Positions 44,240 through 52,867 of a DNA stretch of 64,000 nt are shown one piece after another. The position numbers were made by a program, and so were the translations under genes. Each line of letters starts with the position of its first letter. Positions within the stretch are counted from its first letter, which is position 1. The stretch spans positions 927,501 to 991,500 of the forward strand of contig NZ_CP060393.1 of assembly GCF_014274685.1 (NCBI RefSeq), read 5' to 3'. Source of the stretch: Edaphobacter sp. 4G125. Lineage in GTDB: Bacteria > Acidobacteriota > Terriglobia > Terriglobales > Acidobacteriaceae. The notes under the pieces were generated by a model. That model had not been told where the DNA came from, did not search any database, and saw nothing but the letters and a program-made list of their open reading frames with translations.

Positions 44240-47200
44240 TTAGAAGATCAATTTCAGACCAAGCTGGCCGATGCGTGGATCGCCAGCCGACAGGATGTTT
44301 CCAAAGCCGCCACTGTTGATGGTGGCTACTGGGTCGGACAGGTTGGTGTGGTTGAGCACGTTGAAGAACTCCGCACGGAATTGGGCATGGAAGCGCTCGG
44401 CCGCACCGAAGTTCTTATAGAGGCTTACGTCCCAATTCACAAATCCCGGCCCGCGCAATGCACCTTTGCCGATGTTTCCGTACTTGTATGGATAGGCAGC
44501 ATAGGTTCCGGGATTTGTTCCGACGGCGGGAAGGGGCAGGGCGAACGAACTTTTGTTGAGCCAGTTTGCGCATGCGGTAGTTGTCGTAGCGCAGCCATTG
44601 CCACCATACGGCTTCCCTTGCAGGATCGCGCGTGGTGCGGCTCCGGTTGCGGCGACGTCCGTACCGGTGAAAATCGTATATGCATCTCCGGTGGACGCGG
44701 AAAGAAGGCCACTGGTTCCCCAGCCCCCGATCACGAATCGTGCTGCTCGTGGTACCGCATTGAAGCTTGGAAGAGTTAGGACATAGGACCCATTGAAGAT
44801 GTGGGTTCGATCGAACGGCGACGCTCCATACTCGAAGTCGCTGAATCCCGACATATAGATTGGCTGACTGAAGCTACCGCCTCCACCATTCTGTAGCGTC
44901 TGGTTCTGCGGGATATTATCCAGTGATTTTGAGTAGGTGTAGCTTGCCTGCACCGTAAAGTTGTGAGCGAAACGATGCTGCAGTGCAGCCTGGAAGGAGT
45001 GGTAACTCGAAGCTCCTGTTTGGGTGAGCATGTTGATGTTGGAATAGTTCGGCGCATACTTGGTGCGAGACATGATCGAAGCACTGGGGTTGCCGAAGAT
45101 GCTCGGATCACCCGGTATGTAGATGCCTGGATTGAGTTGCATGTCACGACGGATATGGCGACCCGATGAGCCAACATAGGAGGTTCGCAAAGACCACTGC
45201 TGGGTCAACTGCCGCTCGACGGAGAGGTTCCAGTTGTAGCTGAGAGGAACCTGGAACTTCTGTAGAGGATTGAAGGTCAGGACAGTAACCGGCAACGGAA
45301 AGGTAAAGTCCGCTGGTGCAGGATAAGGGAATGGAGGATGAGAGCTCAAACCCTGATATGGGTTGCTGAACGTTCCCGGCAACGTGGTGATAGAGATCGA
45401 GGGGCTGAAAGGATTGTTGCTGACGATTGCCTGTGTGATCTGAGAGATACCACGGGAATCGAAGAAGAGTCCAAAACCGCCGCGAACACTTGTTTTGCCA
45501 TCGCCGGTAACATCATAAGCAAAGCCGATACGAGGAGCGAAGTTCTTATAGGAAGCATTCGTGCCGCCGCGTGGGAAGCCCTGGTCGCCCGGGAACAGGA
45601 GCCCTGGAGGAGCGTTGTAATAAACCGATGAACGCCGTCCAGCAGCATAAGCGTCAGGAGAAAAGAGCTCCAGTCGACCATTGATCTCGTTCCAGGGGCG
45701 GAACGGATCGTATCGCATGCCGAGGTTTAAGGTCAGGCGAGGGAGCGGATGATAATCATCCTGGAAATATAAGCTCCAGATAGTATTCCGCGCGTTCTGG
45801 AATTGGCCACTGCTCTGGGTAAAGCTGCGCACGCGTCCGAGAAGAAAATCGGACATTGCATAACCGGTTGCATCGCCGGAGAAACCAAAGGATCCAAATC
45901 GGCGATAGTTGTTCATTACATCGAGACCGGCATTCTGCACGGACCCGCCGAAGCTGATGGAGTGACGTCCATGAACCCACTTCACATCATCGTCGAAGAT
46001 ATAGTTGACGCGAGTAAATTTTCCGAAGGGATAACTTCCAAATGAGAATAGTCCTGAAATATTGATTGATTCAATCGCTTTTGGAATTCCTGTCGGCTGA
46101 TACATATTAACGCCAAGATCGGCGTAGTTGGGCGCGTTGGATGGAGGATTCTGAGAACCGTCGACAGACGAACGCGTAAACCGGAAATCATTAAGCCACG
46201 AATTATTGAAGATATGACTTTCGCTGAACAGCAGATTCTGTGAAATGTTCGGAAATCCATCCTTATACGTCAGGATATTTCCGTTTTCATAGATCGCGGG
46301 ATTGATATAGGTGTCTCGGAAGTAACGCCCCGTAATCCGATCATGGCTGCTTAGCGTGTGATCAATGCGAATCAGTTCTTCATGGAAGTTCTGCGGTGCA
46401 TTTGGTTGAATATAGCTGGTTAGCCCATTGGGAGAAGCTGCTGAAGGCAACAGTTTTAAAGTATTGAGTGCGGCAGCATCAAAGTCCGACGTTGGAACGA
46501 TGTTTCCAGGATAGGGTTGGCCTGTTACCGGATTTTTGATTGTGATGGCCCGGCCGAGCGGATTTGCTGGATTACTTGCTGAGAGCATGGCCGAAAAATC
46601 GCCATTTAGATTGGCTGTTGTCGGCAGATAGACCCTATTTGTTGCGCTGGCACTATGGAAGATCGTGCCCTGGAAGCCAAAGAAGAAGAATGTCTTTTCA
46701 CGGCCGTCGTAGAGCTTGGGCAGGAAGACGGGGCCGCCGATCGTTCCACCAAACTGATTGCGCTTAATCGTGTCACGGCTGGTTGCTGCCCAGTTGCGAG
46801 CGTTTAATGCCGAGTTACGGATGAATTCAAAGGCAGTTCCATGCAATCGATTGGTGCCTGAGCGTGTCACTACGTTCACCACTGCACCGGAGTTTCCGCC
46901 ATATTGTGCGCTGTAGTTGCTGGTCTGAACGCTGAACTCACGAATGGAGTCTGGCATAGGAAACGGCTGGTTGACATTGGTGTACTGATCCATGTTGTCG
47001 CTGCCATCCATCAGATAGTTACTGCTGGTCTGGCGCGATCCGTTCACGGAAATGGTGACTGCTGCAGCCTGTCCGCCGACGGCTTGATTGCCGAAAGTAG
47101 ACGATTGGATGGCTCCATTTGCAGGAGCATTTACGGCTCCCGGCGCAAGCGTTGTCAGCGTAGCGGCATTCCGGCCGTTTAGTGGCAGCTCCACGATGCG

Positions 47201-47662
47201 TTCCTGATCGACGATCTGGCTGATAGTAGGTGTCGTTGTATCAATCTGAGGAGGAGCATCGCTCACCGTAACGCTTTCCGCGGTGGACTCCATATTCAAG
47301 GTGACGTCGACGGACAGCGTTTTGTCTGCTTGTAACAGGACACCGGTACGAATTGCCTGAGCGAAACCTTTGATCTCGACCTTGACCTGATATTCACTCG
47401 GGGGCAGCGAACTGATGACGTAATATCCTTGGTCATTGGTCGTCACAGAACGGGTTCGTCCCGTTGCAGTTTCAAGTGCAGTTACATGCGCAGATCCCAG
47501 AACCGCTCCAGTAGGGTCGGTGACTGTTCCGACGATCGTGCCGGAGTTCTGTGCATATGCGCTGTTCCCTGCAAAGAGAGCGAGGCAAACAAGAGCGAGC
47601 AACAGAGCCCTGATCCATATAGCTTCTGACCGTACGATCTTAAGACCGTGCGAAAGTGACAT
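44240..47662 (-). CDS. TonB-dependent receptor, Oar-like, in glycan operon
   Basis: 1140 aa, ATG at 47662 with AGGAG 6 nt upstream. Signal peptide core is about residues 18-37 (ALLLALVCLALFAGNSAYA). The carboxypeptidase-regulatory-like domain (40-125) starts with GTIVGTVTDPTGAVLGSAHV. The plug is at 140-260 (ELPLNGRNAATLTTLAPGAV, TISVNGSRQTSSNYLMDGSD). The barrel ends GQLGLKLIF. It starts 13 nt after the GH28-like gene, so the two are cotranscribed. The linked hydrolases suggest that it imports oligosaccharides. No SusD-like binding protein accompanies it. Confidence 0.94.
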   Translation of the reverse strand: MSLSHGLKIVRSEAIWIRALLLALVCLALFAGNSAYAQNSGTIVGTVTDPTGAVLGSAHVTALETATGRTRSVTTNDQGYYVISSLPPSEYQVKVEIKGFAQAIRTGVLLQADKTLSVDVTLNMESTAESVTVSDAPPQIDTTTPTISQIVDQERIVELPLNGRNAATLTTLAPGAVNAPANGAIQSSTFGNQAVGGQAAAVTISVNGSRQTSSNYLMDGSDNMDQYTNVNQPFPMPDSIREFSVQTSNYSAQYGGNSGAVVNVVTRSGTNRLHGTAFEFIRNSALNARNWAATSRDTIKRNQFGGTIGGPVFLPKLYDGREKTFFFFGFQGTIFHSASATNRVYLPTTANLNGDFSAMLSASNPANPLGRAITIKNPVTGQPYPGNIVPTSDFDAAALNTLKLLPSAASPNGLTSYIQPNAPQNFHEELIRIDHTLSSHDRITGRYFRDTYINPAIYENGNILTYKDGFPNISQNLLFSESHIFNNSWLNDFRFTRSSVDGSQNPPSNAPNYADLGVNMYQPTGIPKAIESINISGLFSFGSYPFGKFTRVNYIFDDDVKWVHGRHSISFGGSVQNAGLDVMNNYRRFGSFGFSGDATGYAMSDFLLGRVRSFTQSSGQFQNARNTIWSLYFQDDYHPLPRLTLNLGMRYDPFRPWNEINGRLELFSPDAYAAGRRSSVYYNAPPGLLFPGDQGFPRGGTNASYKNFAPRIGFAYDVTGDGKTSVRGGFGLFFDSRGISQITQAIVSNNPFSPSISITTLPGTFSNPYQGLSSHPPFPYPAPADFTFPLPVTVLTFNPLQKFQVPLSYNWNLSVERQLTQQWSLRTSYVGSSGRHIRRDMQLNPGIYIPGDPSIFGNPSASIMSRTKYAPNYSNINMLTQTGASSYHSFQAALQHRFAHNFTVQASYTYSKSLDNIPQNQTLQNGGGGSFSQPIYMSGFSDFEYGASPFDRTHIFNGSYVLTLPSFNAVPRAARFVIGGWGTSGLLSASTGDAYTIFTGTDVAATGAAPRAILQGKPYGGNGCATTTTACANWLNKSSFALPLPAVGTNPGTYAAYPYKYGNIGKGALRGPGFVNWDVSLYKNFGAAERFHAQFRAEFFNVLNHTNLSDPVATINSGGFGNILSAGDPRIGQLGLKLIF

Positions 47663-47675
47663 GAGATTCTCCTGG

Positions 47676-49229
47676 TTATTGTGTTGTGTGTTGGATGGAA
47701 CCAGCCTTCACATCGGCGGAGATCTCTACTCGATTATGAATGGCCGCGGAGGTTGCGCTAGGAAATCGCAAGTCCGCGCTCCGTGAGCCGCTGATACGGC
47801 AGAAGTTGGTCTCTGCAAGCTCCACGCTGGAGTTGCGGTTGTTATGAAGCCAGAATGTCGGCTTGGATTGGGCAGAGGTTTCGACCGAGGCGAGTTTGAG
47901 ATTCACCGTATCGTCGGCCACTATGATTGGTAGTCTCTCGTCCTCTGTTGCCTCGACGGTGAACTGGCGAATGCTCACATCGCTGACGTGTCGAAGAAAT
48001 ATTCCATGCGCAGGCAGAGGGCCAAACATAACGGGTTCGGGATAGCTGCCAGGATGTTCGGGAATATCGCTGATGGACGAGGTCCCCTTGATCTTACCCG
48101 CTAGGGTGACCTGGATACCCTGAATCGAGACTCCGACAACGGGCGCATCTGGAAGACCAGCGATCACGCTCGGCAATTTTGCTTCCGTCGCAACGATGTC
48201 AGAGATCCTAATCGAGGTTACGCTTCCAGGACCGGCACCAAAACCGCAGCGATCGCGATTGCCGCGTAGAACAGTAAATGGGGTTCCGACGCGGTTCATC
48301 ACGATATTAGAGGCGGAAATATTGGAAAGTTCTCCTCCGTCTACCGTGTAAAAGGCGAGCCCAGGGTTTCCATGCCGCATCCCCACGCCTCCCTCGAAAA
48401 CGCAATTCGAGATGGCGATCTGACGAAAATTCCCACAGCTTTCGGTACCGCATTTGAAGTAGCAGCTGGCGGTTCGCAGTATGCAGTTGTCGACGGTGAC
48501 GTACTCCGTTGCTCTTCGTTCGCCGAGTGCTCCGCTGGCCTTCAATACAATCGTGTCGTCGTAGGACTCAACAAAGCAGTTGGATATGCGTACATGGCGG
48601 CAGCAGTCTGGATCGATCCCATCGGAGAGGCCGTTCCGAATGGTGACATTATCAATAGTTACAAAGTCGCACCCAAGCAGGCTGATGTTGTAGCTTGGGG
48701 CGTTCCGTATCGTAATGTCCCGCACCAGAACGTTGCTACAACGGCGAAGCGCGATCGGTTTGGGGCCACCAGACTTGGTATATTCGCAGTCAATCTCTCC
48801 ATCACCAATAATAGAAACGTGTTCGAGCCCATCCCCCACGATCAGGGCGACGCGGAAGTTTGAGGTTGCGAAGTTGGCCTTCGGATCATAAGCGAGCCTC
48901 TCGGGAGGAAGAAATTCCGCTGAATTCTTGCTCATCACCAGCGTTGCCCCATTTCCGAGCCAGAGGGTTACCCTAGAGCGCAGCTGGAGGGTTCCGGAGA
49001 TATATCTTCCAGCGGGGAGATAAACCGTCCCTCCCCCGGACTTAGAAATCTGATCGATCGCCCTTTGAATGCGAGGGGTATCTGTTTGTTCTGTCGGCCG
49101 ACTTGACCCTGGCGTGATACTGGCGATTCCAGCCGGAGCAGCCATCGCCACAGGAAGTCCGACGGCAGCCTTCAGGAACTGTCGCCGCGACGGTTGACTG
49201 TGGCCCGTTGATTGTCCTTGTTTCAGCAC
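47676..49229 (-). CDS. Tat-exported GH28-like right-handed beta-helix protein
   Basis: 517 aa. Twin-arginine signal SRRQFLKAAVGLP (14-26). The body is a pectin-lyase-like beta-helix: GGGTVYLPAGRYISGTLQLR, IIGDGEIDC, and many NVTIRN-type turns. GH28 landmarks are partly kept: D203-G-I-D206 (SDGIDPDCC) and D224-D225 (YDDTIVLKAS). The catalytic His of the polygalacturonase GHG motif is replaced, as the equivalent segment reads KCGTES. It is therefore GH28-like with a divergent active site. It heads the operon, and the regulator diverges from it. Possible substrates are pectic or other acidic glycans. Start at 49229 not strongly supported by a ribosome-binding site. Confidence 0.83.
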   Translation of the reverse strand: MLKQGQSTGHSQPSRRQFLKAAVGLPVAMAAPAGIASITPGSSRPTEQTDTPRIQRAIDQISKSGGGTVYLPAGRYISGTLQLRSRVTLWLGNGATLVMSKNSAEFLPPERLAYDPKANFATSNFRVALIVGDGLEHVSIIGDGEIDCEYTKSGGPKPIALRRCSNVLVRDITIRNAPSYNISLLGCDFVTIDNVTIRNGLSDGIDPDCCRHVRISNCFVESYDDTIVLKASGALGERRATEYVTVDNCILRTASCYFKCGTESCGNFRQIAISNCVFEGGVGMRHGNPGLAFYTVDGGELSNISASNIVMNRVGTPFTVLRGNRDRCGFGAGPGSVTSIRISDIVATEAKLPSVIAGLPDAPVVGVSIQGIQVTLAGKIKGTSSISDIPEHPGSYPEPVMFGPLPAHGIFLRHVSDVSIRQFTVEATEDERLPIIVADDTVNLKLASVETSAQSKPTFWLHNNRNSSVELAETNFCRISGSRSADLRFPSATSAAIHNRVEISADVKAGSIQHTTQ

Positions 49230-49485
49230 AGGAAATCCGATCCTTCATCACGGCCTTCGTTTCAAAGGAAAGGAGTGATGGCTTTGGTTTATGCGTGGCT
49301 TAAGGGCAACATAGAGATTTGTTTGCGGGGGTTCCAGTCAATTCACCGAAACATAAATATGACATTTATTTTCAGTAAGATGACCGATGTGAAAAAGGTT
49401 AAATCAGGGGATAAACATGTGGTGTTCATGTGATTGCCTTCTCTTTACAGAGAATCAGTAGAATGAAAGACATTCATTCAAGGGT

Positions 49486-50826
49486 GTGAGGCAATCCTGC
49501 TTGCAATCACAAGAGACATTGTCTCCAACGACAAAGCGCGAACTGGTGCAACGCATTATTGCTTCAGGACCATTCAGCAAGTCAGAGCGACTTTCCAGTT
49601 TTTTGTTGCACATCTGTGAACTTGAAATACAGGGACGAGCCGCCGAATTGAGTGAAAAGGAGATCGGCCACTCAGTCTTTCGGCTGCCGATTGACTACGA
49701 TCCGAGTGCCGATGGAATCGTTCGTTCCCATGCCAGCCGCCTGAGACGCAGACTTGAAATGTATTACATGCGCGAAGGGTGTGAAGAACACCTTCGCATC
49801 GTCATTCCCCGGGGAAGTTACCAGCCGAGATTCGAACGGATCGAGCGTAGTTCTGCGGCAATGCAGGCAGGTCAAGCGGAGACTTTAGCAGAAAATGATG
49901 GCATTGAGCCCTCGTCTGCTTCTTTAAAAGAGCTGCAGAAGGGTGCTGATCTACCGAAACCGGTTGAGGTTGCTTTCCGTGGTGTACCTTGGCGCGGGAT
50001 TGCAGCTGCGTTCATCGTGGCTAGCCTGATCGCTGCAGTTTTGCTTTTTCGACACTTCCGTGCCGTGGATCGGACGCAAGTCTCGCCGTTAGCGGCAATG
50101 TTTACGAAGGATAGACCTACGATTCTGGTACCAGGGGACAGCGGCCTTGTCGTATGGCAGGAAACACAACACAAGAACCTGACCCTGTCGGACTACTTGG
50201 CTTCCAACTACGACAAAAACCACGAAGGGCCCATCAGTCCGGAACAGCAACTAGCGCTCACACTGCTGGGCCGACGGTATACGTCGATGGTTGATCTGGA
50301 GATCGTTCAGAATCTCTCAAATCTTGCACGAAGCTATAACGTTGAACCTCTTCTACGTTTTGCGCGTGATGTTCGTCCGAACGATCTGAAATATAACAAT
50401 GTAGTTCTCATCGGCAGCAGCGAAACGAATCCCTGGAATCAGATGTTTCAGGGAGCAATGAATTTTGTGCTGACGAAGGATCAGCAAAGAACCGTCTATA
50501 CGATCGAGAACCGACATCCCACGCATGGAGAACCAGACCGGTGGCTTTCGGACCCGGCGGAGCGGTTACGGACCGCCTATTGCAAAGTGTCATTCCTGGC
50601 GAATCCTTCGGGAGAGGGAAATGTTCTTGTCCTCGAAGGAACTTCCATGGCTGGAACGGAGTGCGCATGGGAGTTTATCTCGAATCAGGAGAGGCTAAAA
50701 CAGTTTCTGAGGGCGGCTGGTTGGACAGCTCACCAGGCCCCGCATTTTGAAGCTCTTCTTTGGACCAGCAATCTCGGTGGGAACGCTGCCACAAGTGCAA
50801 TCGTTGCATGGCGCATCGGAAATTAG
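49486..50826 (+). CDS. predicted membrane-bound regulator (wHTH-like / TM / periplasmic domain), glycan-operon-linked
   Basis: 446 aa from a GTG at 49486 (start uncertain; a TTG at 49501 is possible). Residues 15-117 carry the domain shared with 33442-34752: KSERLSSFLLHICE, LSEKEIGHSVF, DYDPSADGIVR, recognition-helix-like SHASRLRRRLEMYY and wing-like LRIVIPRGSYQPRF. The order and the helix-wing spacing resemble OmpR/ToxR-type winged helices. A membrane helix (170-188, GIAAAFIVASLIAAVLLF) is followed by a 250-residue periplasmic domain with NVVLIGSSETNPWNQ and NVLVLEGTSMAGTECAWEFI. It diverges from the GH28-like gene by 256 nt and is expected to control that operon (inference). Confidence 0.75.
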   Translation: MRQSCLQSQETLSPTTKRELVQRIIASGPFSKSERLSSFLLHICELEIQGRAAELSEKEIGHSVFRLPIDYDPSADGIVRSHASRLRRRLEMYYMREGCEEHLRIVIPRGSYQPRFERIERSSAAMQAGQAETLAENDGIEPSSASLKELQKGADLPKPVEVAFRGVPWRGIAAAFIVASLIAAVLLFRHFRAVDRTQVSPLAAMFTKDRPTILVPGDSGLVVWQETQHKNLTLSDYLASNYDKNHEGPISPEQQLALTLLGRRYTSMVDLEIVQNLSNLARSYNVEPLLRFARDVRPNDLKYNNVVLIGSSETNPWNQMFQGAMNFVLTKDQQRTVYTIENRHPTHGEPDRWLSDPAERLRTAYCKVSFLANPSGEGNVLVLEGTSMAGTECAWEFISNQERLKQFLRAAGWTAHQAPHFEALLWTSNLGGNAATSAIVAWRIGN

Positions 50827-50864
50827 TGGCTGCGCCTCACTAAGATCGAGTTCCTTAAAATCTT

Positions 50865-51098
50865 CTAAAACACTAAAACGAGAACTGAGACAGCATCGAT
50901 AAAGCCACCAATTGCCCCAACAATCTGGAAGATCCTGCCGGTGTATATGAAGAAATTTCTTCTGCGGTGAAGAGAAATTTTGGCATAGGAGATCGGCAAC
51001 GAGTCAGAAAATCGATTTGGCCTCTCGATCATTACCTTTCCGAGCAGGAAAACACCACAGTAAAGGCAGACTCCCAAAATGTATTTCAGAACTAGCAT
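50865..51098 (-). CDS. small membrane protein, unknown
   Basis: 77 aa from the ATG at 51098, which has GGAGG 8 nt upstream; the in-frame TTG at 51113 overlaps that ribosome-binding site and is rejected. Two hydrophobic helices (about 2-20 and 55-77) flank a basic loop with HRRRNFF. No family recognised. It converges on the regulator gene (38 nt between stops). Confidence 0.6.
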   Translation of the reverse strand: MLVLKYILGVCLYCGVFLLGKVMIERPNRFSDSLPISYAKISLHRRRNFFIYTGRIFQIVGAIGGFIDAVSVLVLVF

Positions 51099-51217
51099 GA
51101 AATCGTCCTCCAATGAGAGCTTTATAGGAGCATCTCAGGAGCCAATCTTTTGAAAAAGGGAAGATTTAGCCGATTCAAAGAGGAAAATCGCTATTCTTTG
51201 CACGCAATTTGGTGGAA

Positions 51218-51294
51218 TGGTCGGGGCGGAGGGATTCGAACCCCCGACCCTCTGCTCCCAAAGCAGATGCGCTACCAGACTGCGCTACGCCCCG
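51218..51294 (-). tRNA. tRNA-Pro(TGG)
   Basis: 77 nt including encoded CCA. Acceptor stem CGGGGCG with CGCCCCG, anticodon loop TTTGGGA closed by TCTGC/GCAGA (anticodon TGG), T-loop GGTTCGAATCCC. Confidence 0.95.
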
Positions 51295-51322
51295 ACTCCT
51301 TCTAGTCTATCGTACCCTTCGG

Positions 51323-51865
51323 TTAAAACCACTTCGGAAAGTGGACTTCGACGCCAAACATCGTATGCATCAGTCCATTAGCCAGCCACGCGATCAGCAG
51401 CATGGGTAACAGCATCAGGGCGATCAGGGTGACGCAAAGAAACAGAAGAAAGATCCAGCTCTGGACGGTATGTTTTCGTGGCTGGTAGAGGCTTCCTGTA
51501 AGAAGGGCATAGTTGCGACGGTTCGCCCGCCATGCGATGTCGAAGGCATCCCCAACCACGGGGATAGTTCCGATACCTACCTCGATCACGATATTTGTGA
51601 CCATACGGGCGAGGACGACATAAGGAACTCCACGAGCCCATGCAGCAATAATGATGATGCAGGAGGCGATTCCTCCAATAACGTCACCGATGCCCGGAAT
51701 AAGGCCAACAATTCCGTCGAGCCCAAAGCGGATGGAGGTGCCCGGGATCTGGATGAAGTCGTCCAGAATATGGGAGAGGATGTCGAGATTTTCGTCGTCA
51801 AAGATCCCGCGACCTTTACGGTTGCGAGGAGGGAGTACCTCAGGCGGTGGAGGCGGCTGGTGCAT
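51323..51865 (-). CDS. DUF4112 membrane protein
   Basis: 180 aa. The DUF4112 core is clear: LDILSHILDDFIQIPGTSIR, then FGLDGIVGLIPGIGDVIGG and GTIPVVGDAFDIAWRANRRN. Three hydrophobic segments (about 60-80, 90-110 and 140-165). The ATG at 51865 has AGGAA 8 nt upstream. Function of the family is unknown. It is read away from tRNA-His and towards tRNA-Pro. Confidence 0.88.
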   Translation of the reverse strand: MHQPPPPPEVLPPRNRKGRGIFDDENLDILSHILDDFIQIPGTSIRFGLDGIVGLIPGIGDVIGGIASCIIIIAAWARGVPYVVLARMVTNIVIEVGIGTIPVVGDAFDIAWRANRRNYALLTGSLYQPRKHTVQSWIFLLFLCVTLIALMLLPMLLIAWLANGLMHTMFGVEVHFPKWF

Positions 51866-51935
51866 CTTTATTTCCTGCAGGGCGGGGGAGTCCTCTCCGG
51901 GCCCGACATCTGAATGCTACAATTGAAGACGATAC

Positions 51936-52012
51936 GGCGGCTATAGTTCAGTGGCAGAACGCCGCTCTGTGGCAGCGGATGTCGTGGGTTCGAACCCCAC
52001 TAGCCGCCCCAG
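51936..52012 (+). tRNA. tRNA-His(GTG)
   Basis: 77 nt with the extra 5' G(-1) opposite C73, diagnostic for tRNA-His, and encoded CCA. Anticodon loop CTGTGGC closed by CCGCT/AGCGG; anticodon GTG. T-loop GGTTCGAACCCC. Confidence 0.95.
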
Positions 52013-52066
52013 ATTCCCTTTCACTGTTGCGCGGGAGTTTGTGGGCATACCGTATCCTAATGCGCC

Positions 52067-52867
52067 GTGGCTCCCTCGAAGCAAGTTCCGTTTTCTCTGA
52101 ACGAAGCTGCCGTTGCTGCGGCCGCTAGGCATATCTTTGCCGGAACCTCAGGCTGGGCTTATCCCACATGGAAGCCTGCCTTTTATCCGGATCGTACTCC
52201 CGCCAAACGCTTTCTTGAGTTTTATTCGAGTCAGTTGAGTTCGGTCGAGGTGAATTACACATTTCGTGCTTTTCCGTCGCCGTCGACCCTTGAGAACTGG
52301 CTGAGTGCAACACCTGATTTCTTTCGGTTTAGCTTCAAAGCGCCACAACGGATCACTCATATTAAGCGCCTGGCAAATTGCGAATCCGACGTTGCATACT
52401 TCGTCTCGGTACTGGAGGTGGTTCGGCAGGCAGGCAAACTTGGCCTCTTGCTCTTTCAGCTTCCTCCTACGATCAAGGCCGACGCTGCAAGGCTCGACAG
52501 CTTTCTCTCATTGCCTGCGTTCAGTGGAGCAGGCGCGCCTTCGCTCGCCTTTGAATTTCGTCATGAATCCTGGCTCAACGACGAGATCTATAGCGTGCTG
52601 CGGAATCATAATGCCGCTCTCTGTATCGCTGAGAGCGACGAGTTCGAGACACCCGAGGTGCATACCGCCCGTACCTTCACCAGTTTTCGCCTGCGCCGTA
52701 CCGGAGCTTACACTTCAGCTGAGATTGCTGCCTTTATTGATCGTTTTACCAAGCTGGCGAAGGATCGCGATGTCTACATCTATTTCAAACATGAAGACGA
52801 ACCGACAGGTGCGTTGAATGCTGTCTCTTTTCTTGCCGGCATTACTGGCGGAAAGGCGAATCAGTAG
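52067..52867 (+). CDS. DUF72 (YecE-like) protein
   Basis: 266 aa from a GTG at 52067, 54 nt after tRNA-His. DUF72 TIM-barrel hallmarks: IFAGTSGWAYPTWKPAFYP at the N-terminus, FYSSQLSSVEVNYTFRAFPS, FRFSFKAPQRITH, LLFQLPPTI, AFEFRHESW and the closing VYIYFKHEDE with the family's Phe/His residues. The biochemical role of the family is not established. Its stop overlaps the GTG of the next gene by one base (TAGTG), so the two genes are coupled. Confidence 0.9.
   Translation: MAPSKQVPFSLNEAAVAAAARHIFAGTSGWAYPTWKPAFYPDRTPAKRFLEFYSSQLSSVEVNYTFRAFPSPSTLENWLSATPDFFRFSFKAPQRITHIKRLANCESDVAYFVSVLEVVRQAGKLGLLLFQLPPTIKADAARLDSFLSLPAFSGAGAPSLAFEFRHESWLNDEIYSVLRNHNAALCIAESDEFETPEVHTARTFTSFRLRRTGAYTSAEIAAFIDRFTKLAKDRDVYIYFKHEDEPTGALNAVSFLAGITGGKANQ

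Noticed and set aside
51618-51926. Plus-strand frames antisense to the DUF4112 gene
   Set aside because: The DUF4112 signature is on the minus strand; the antisense products are unrecognisable.
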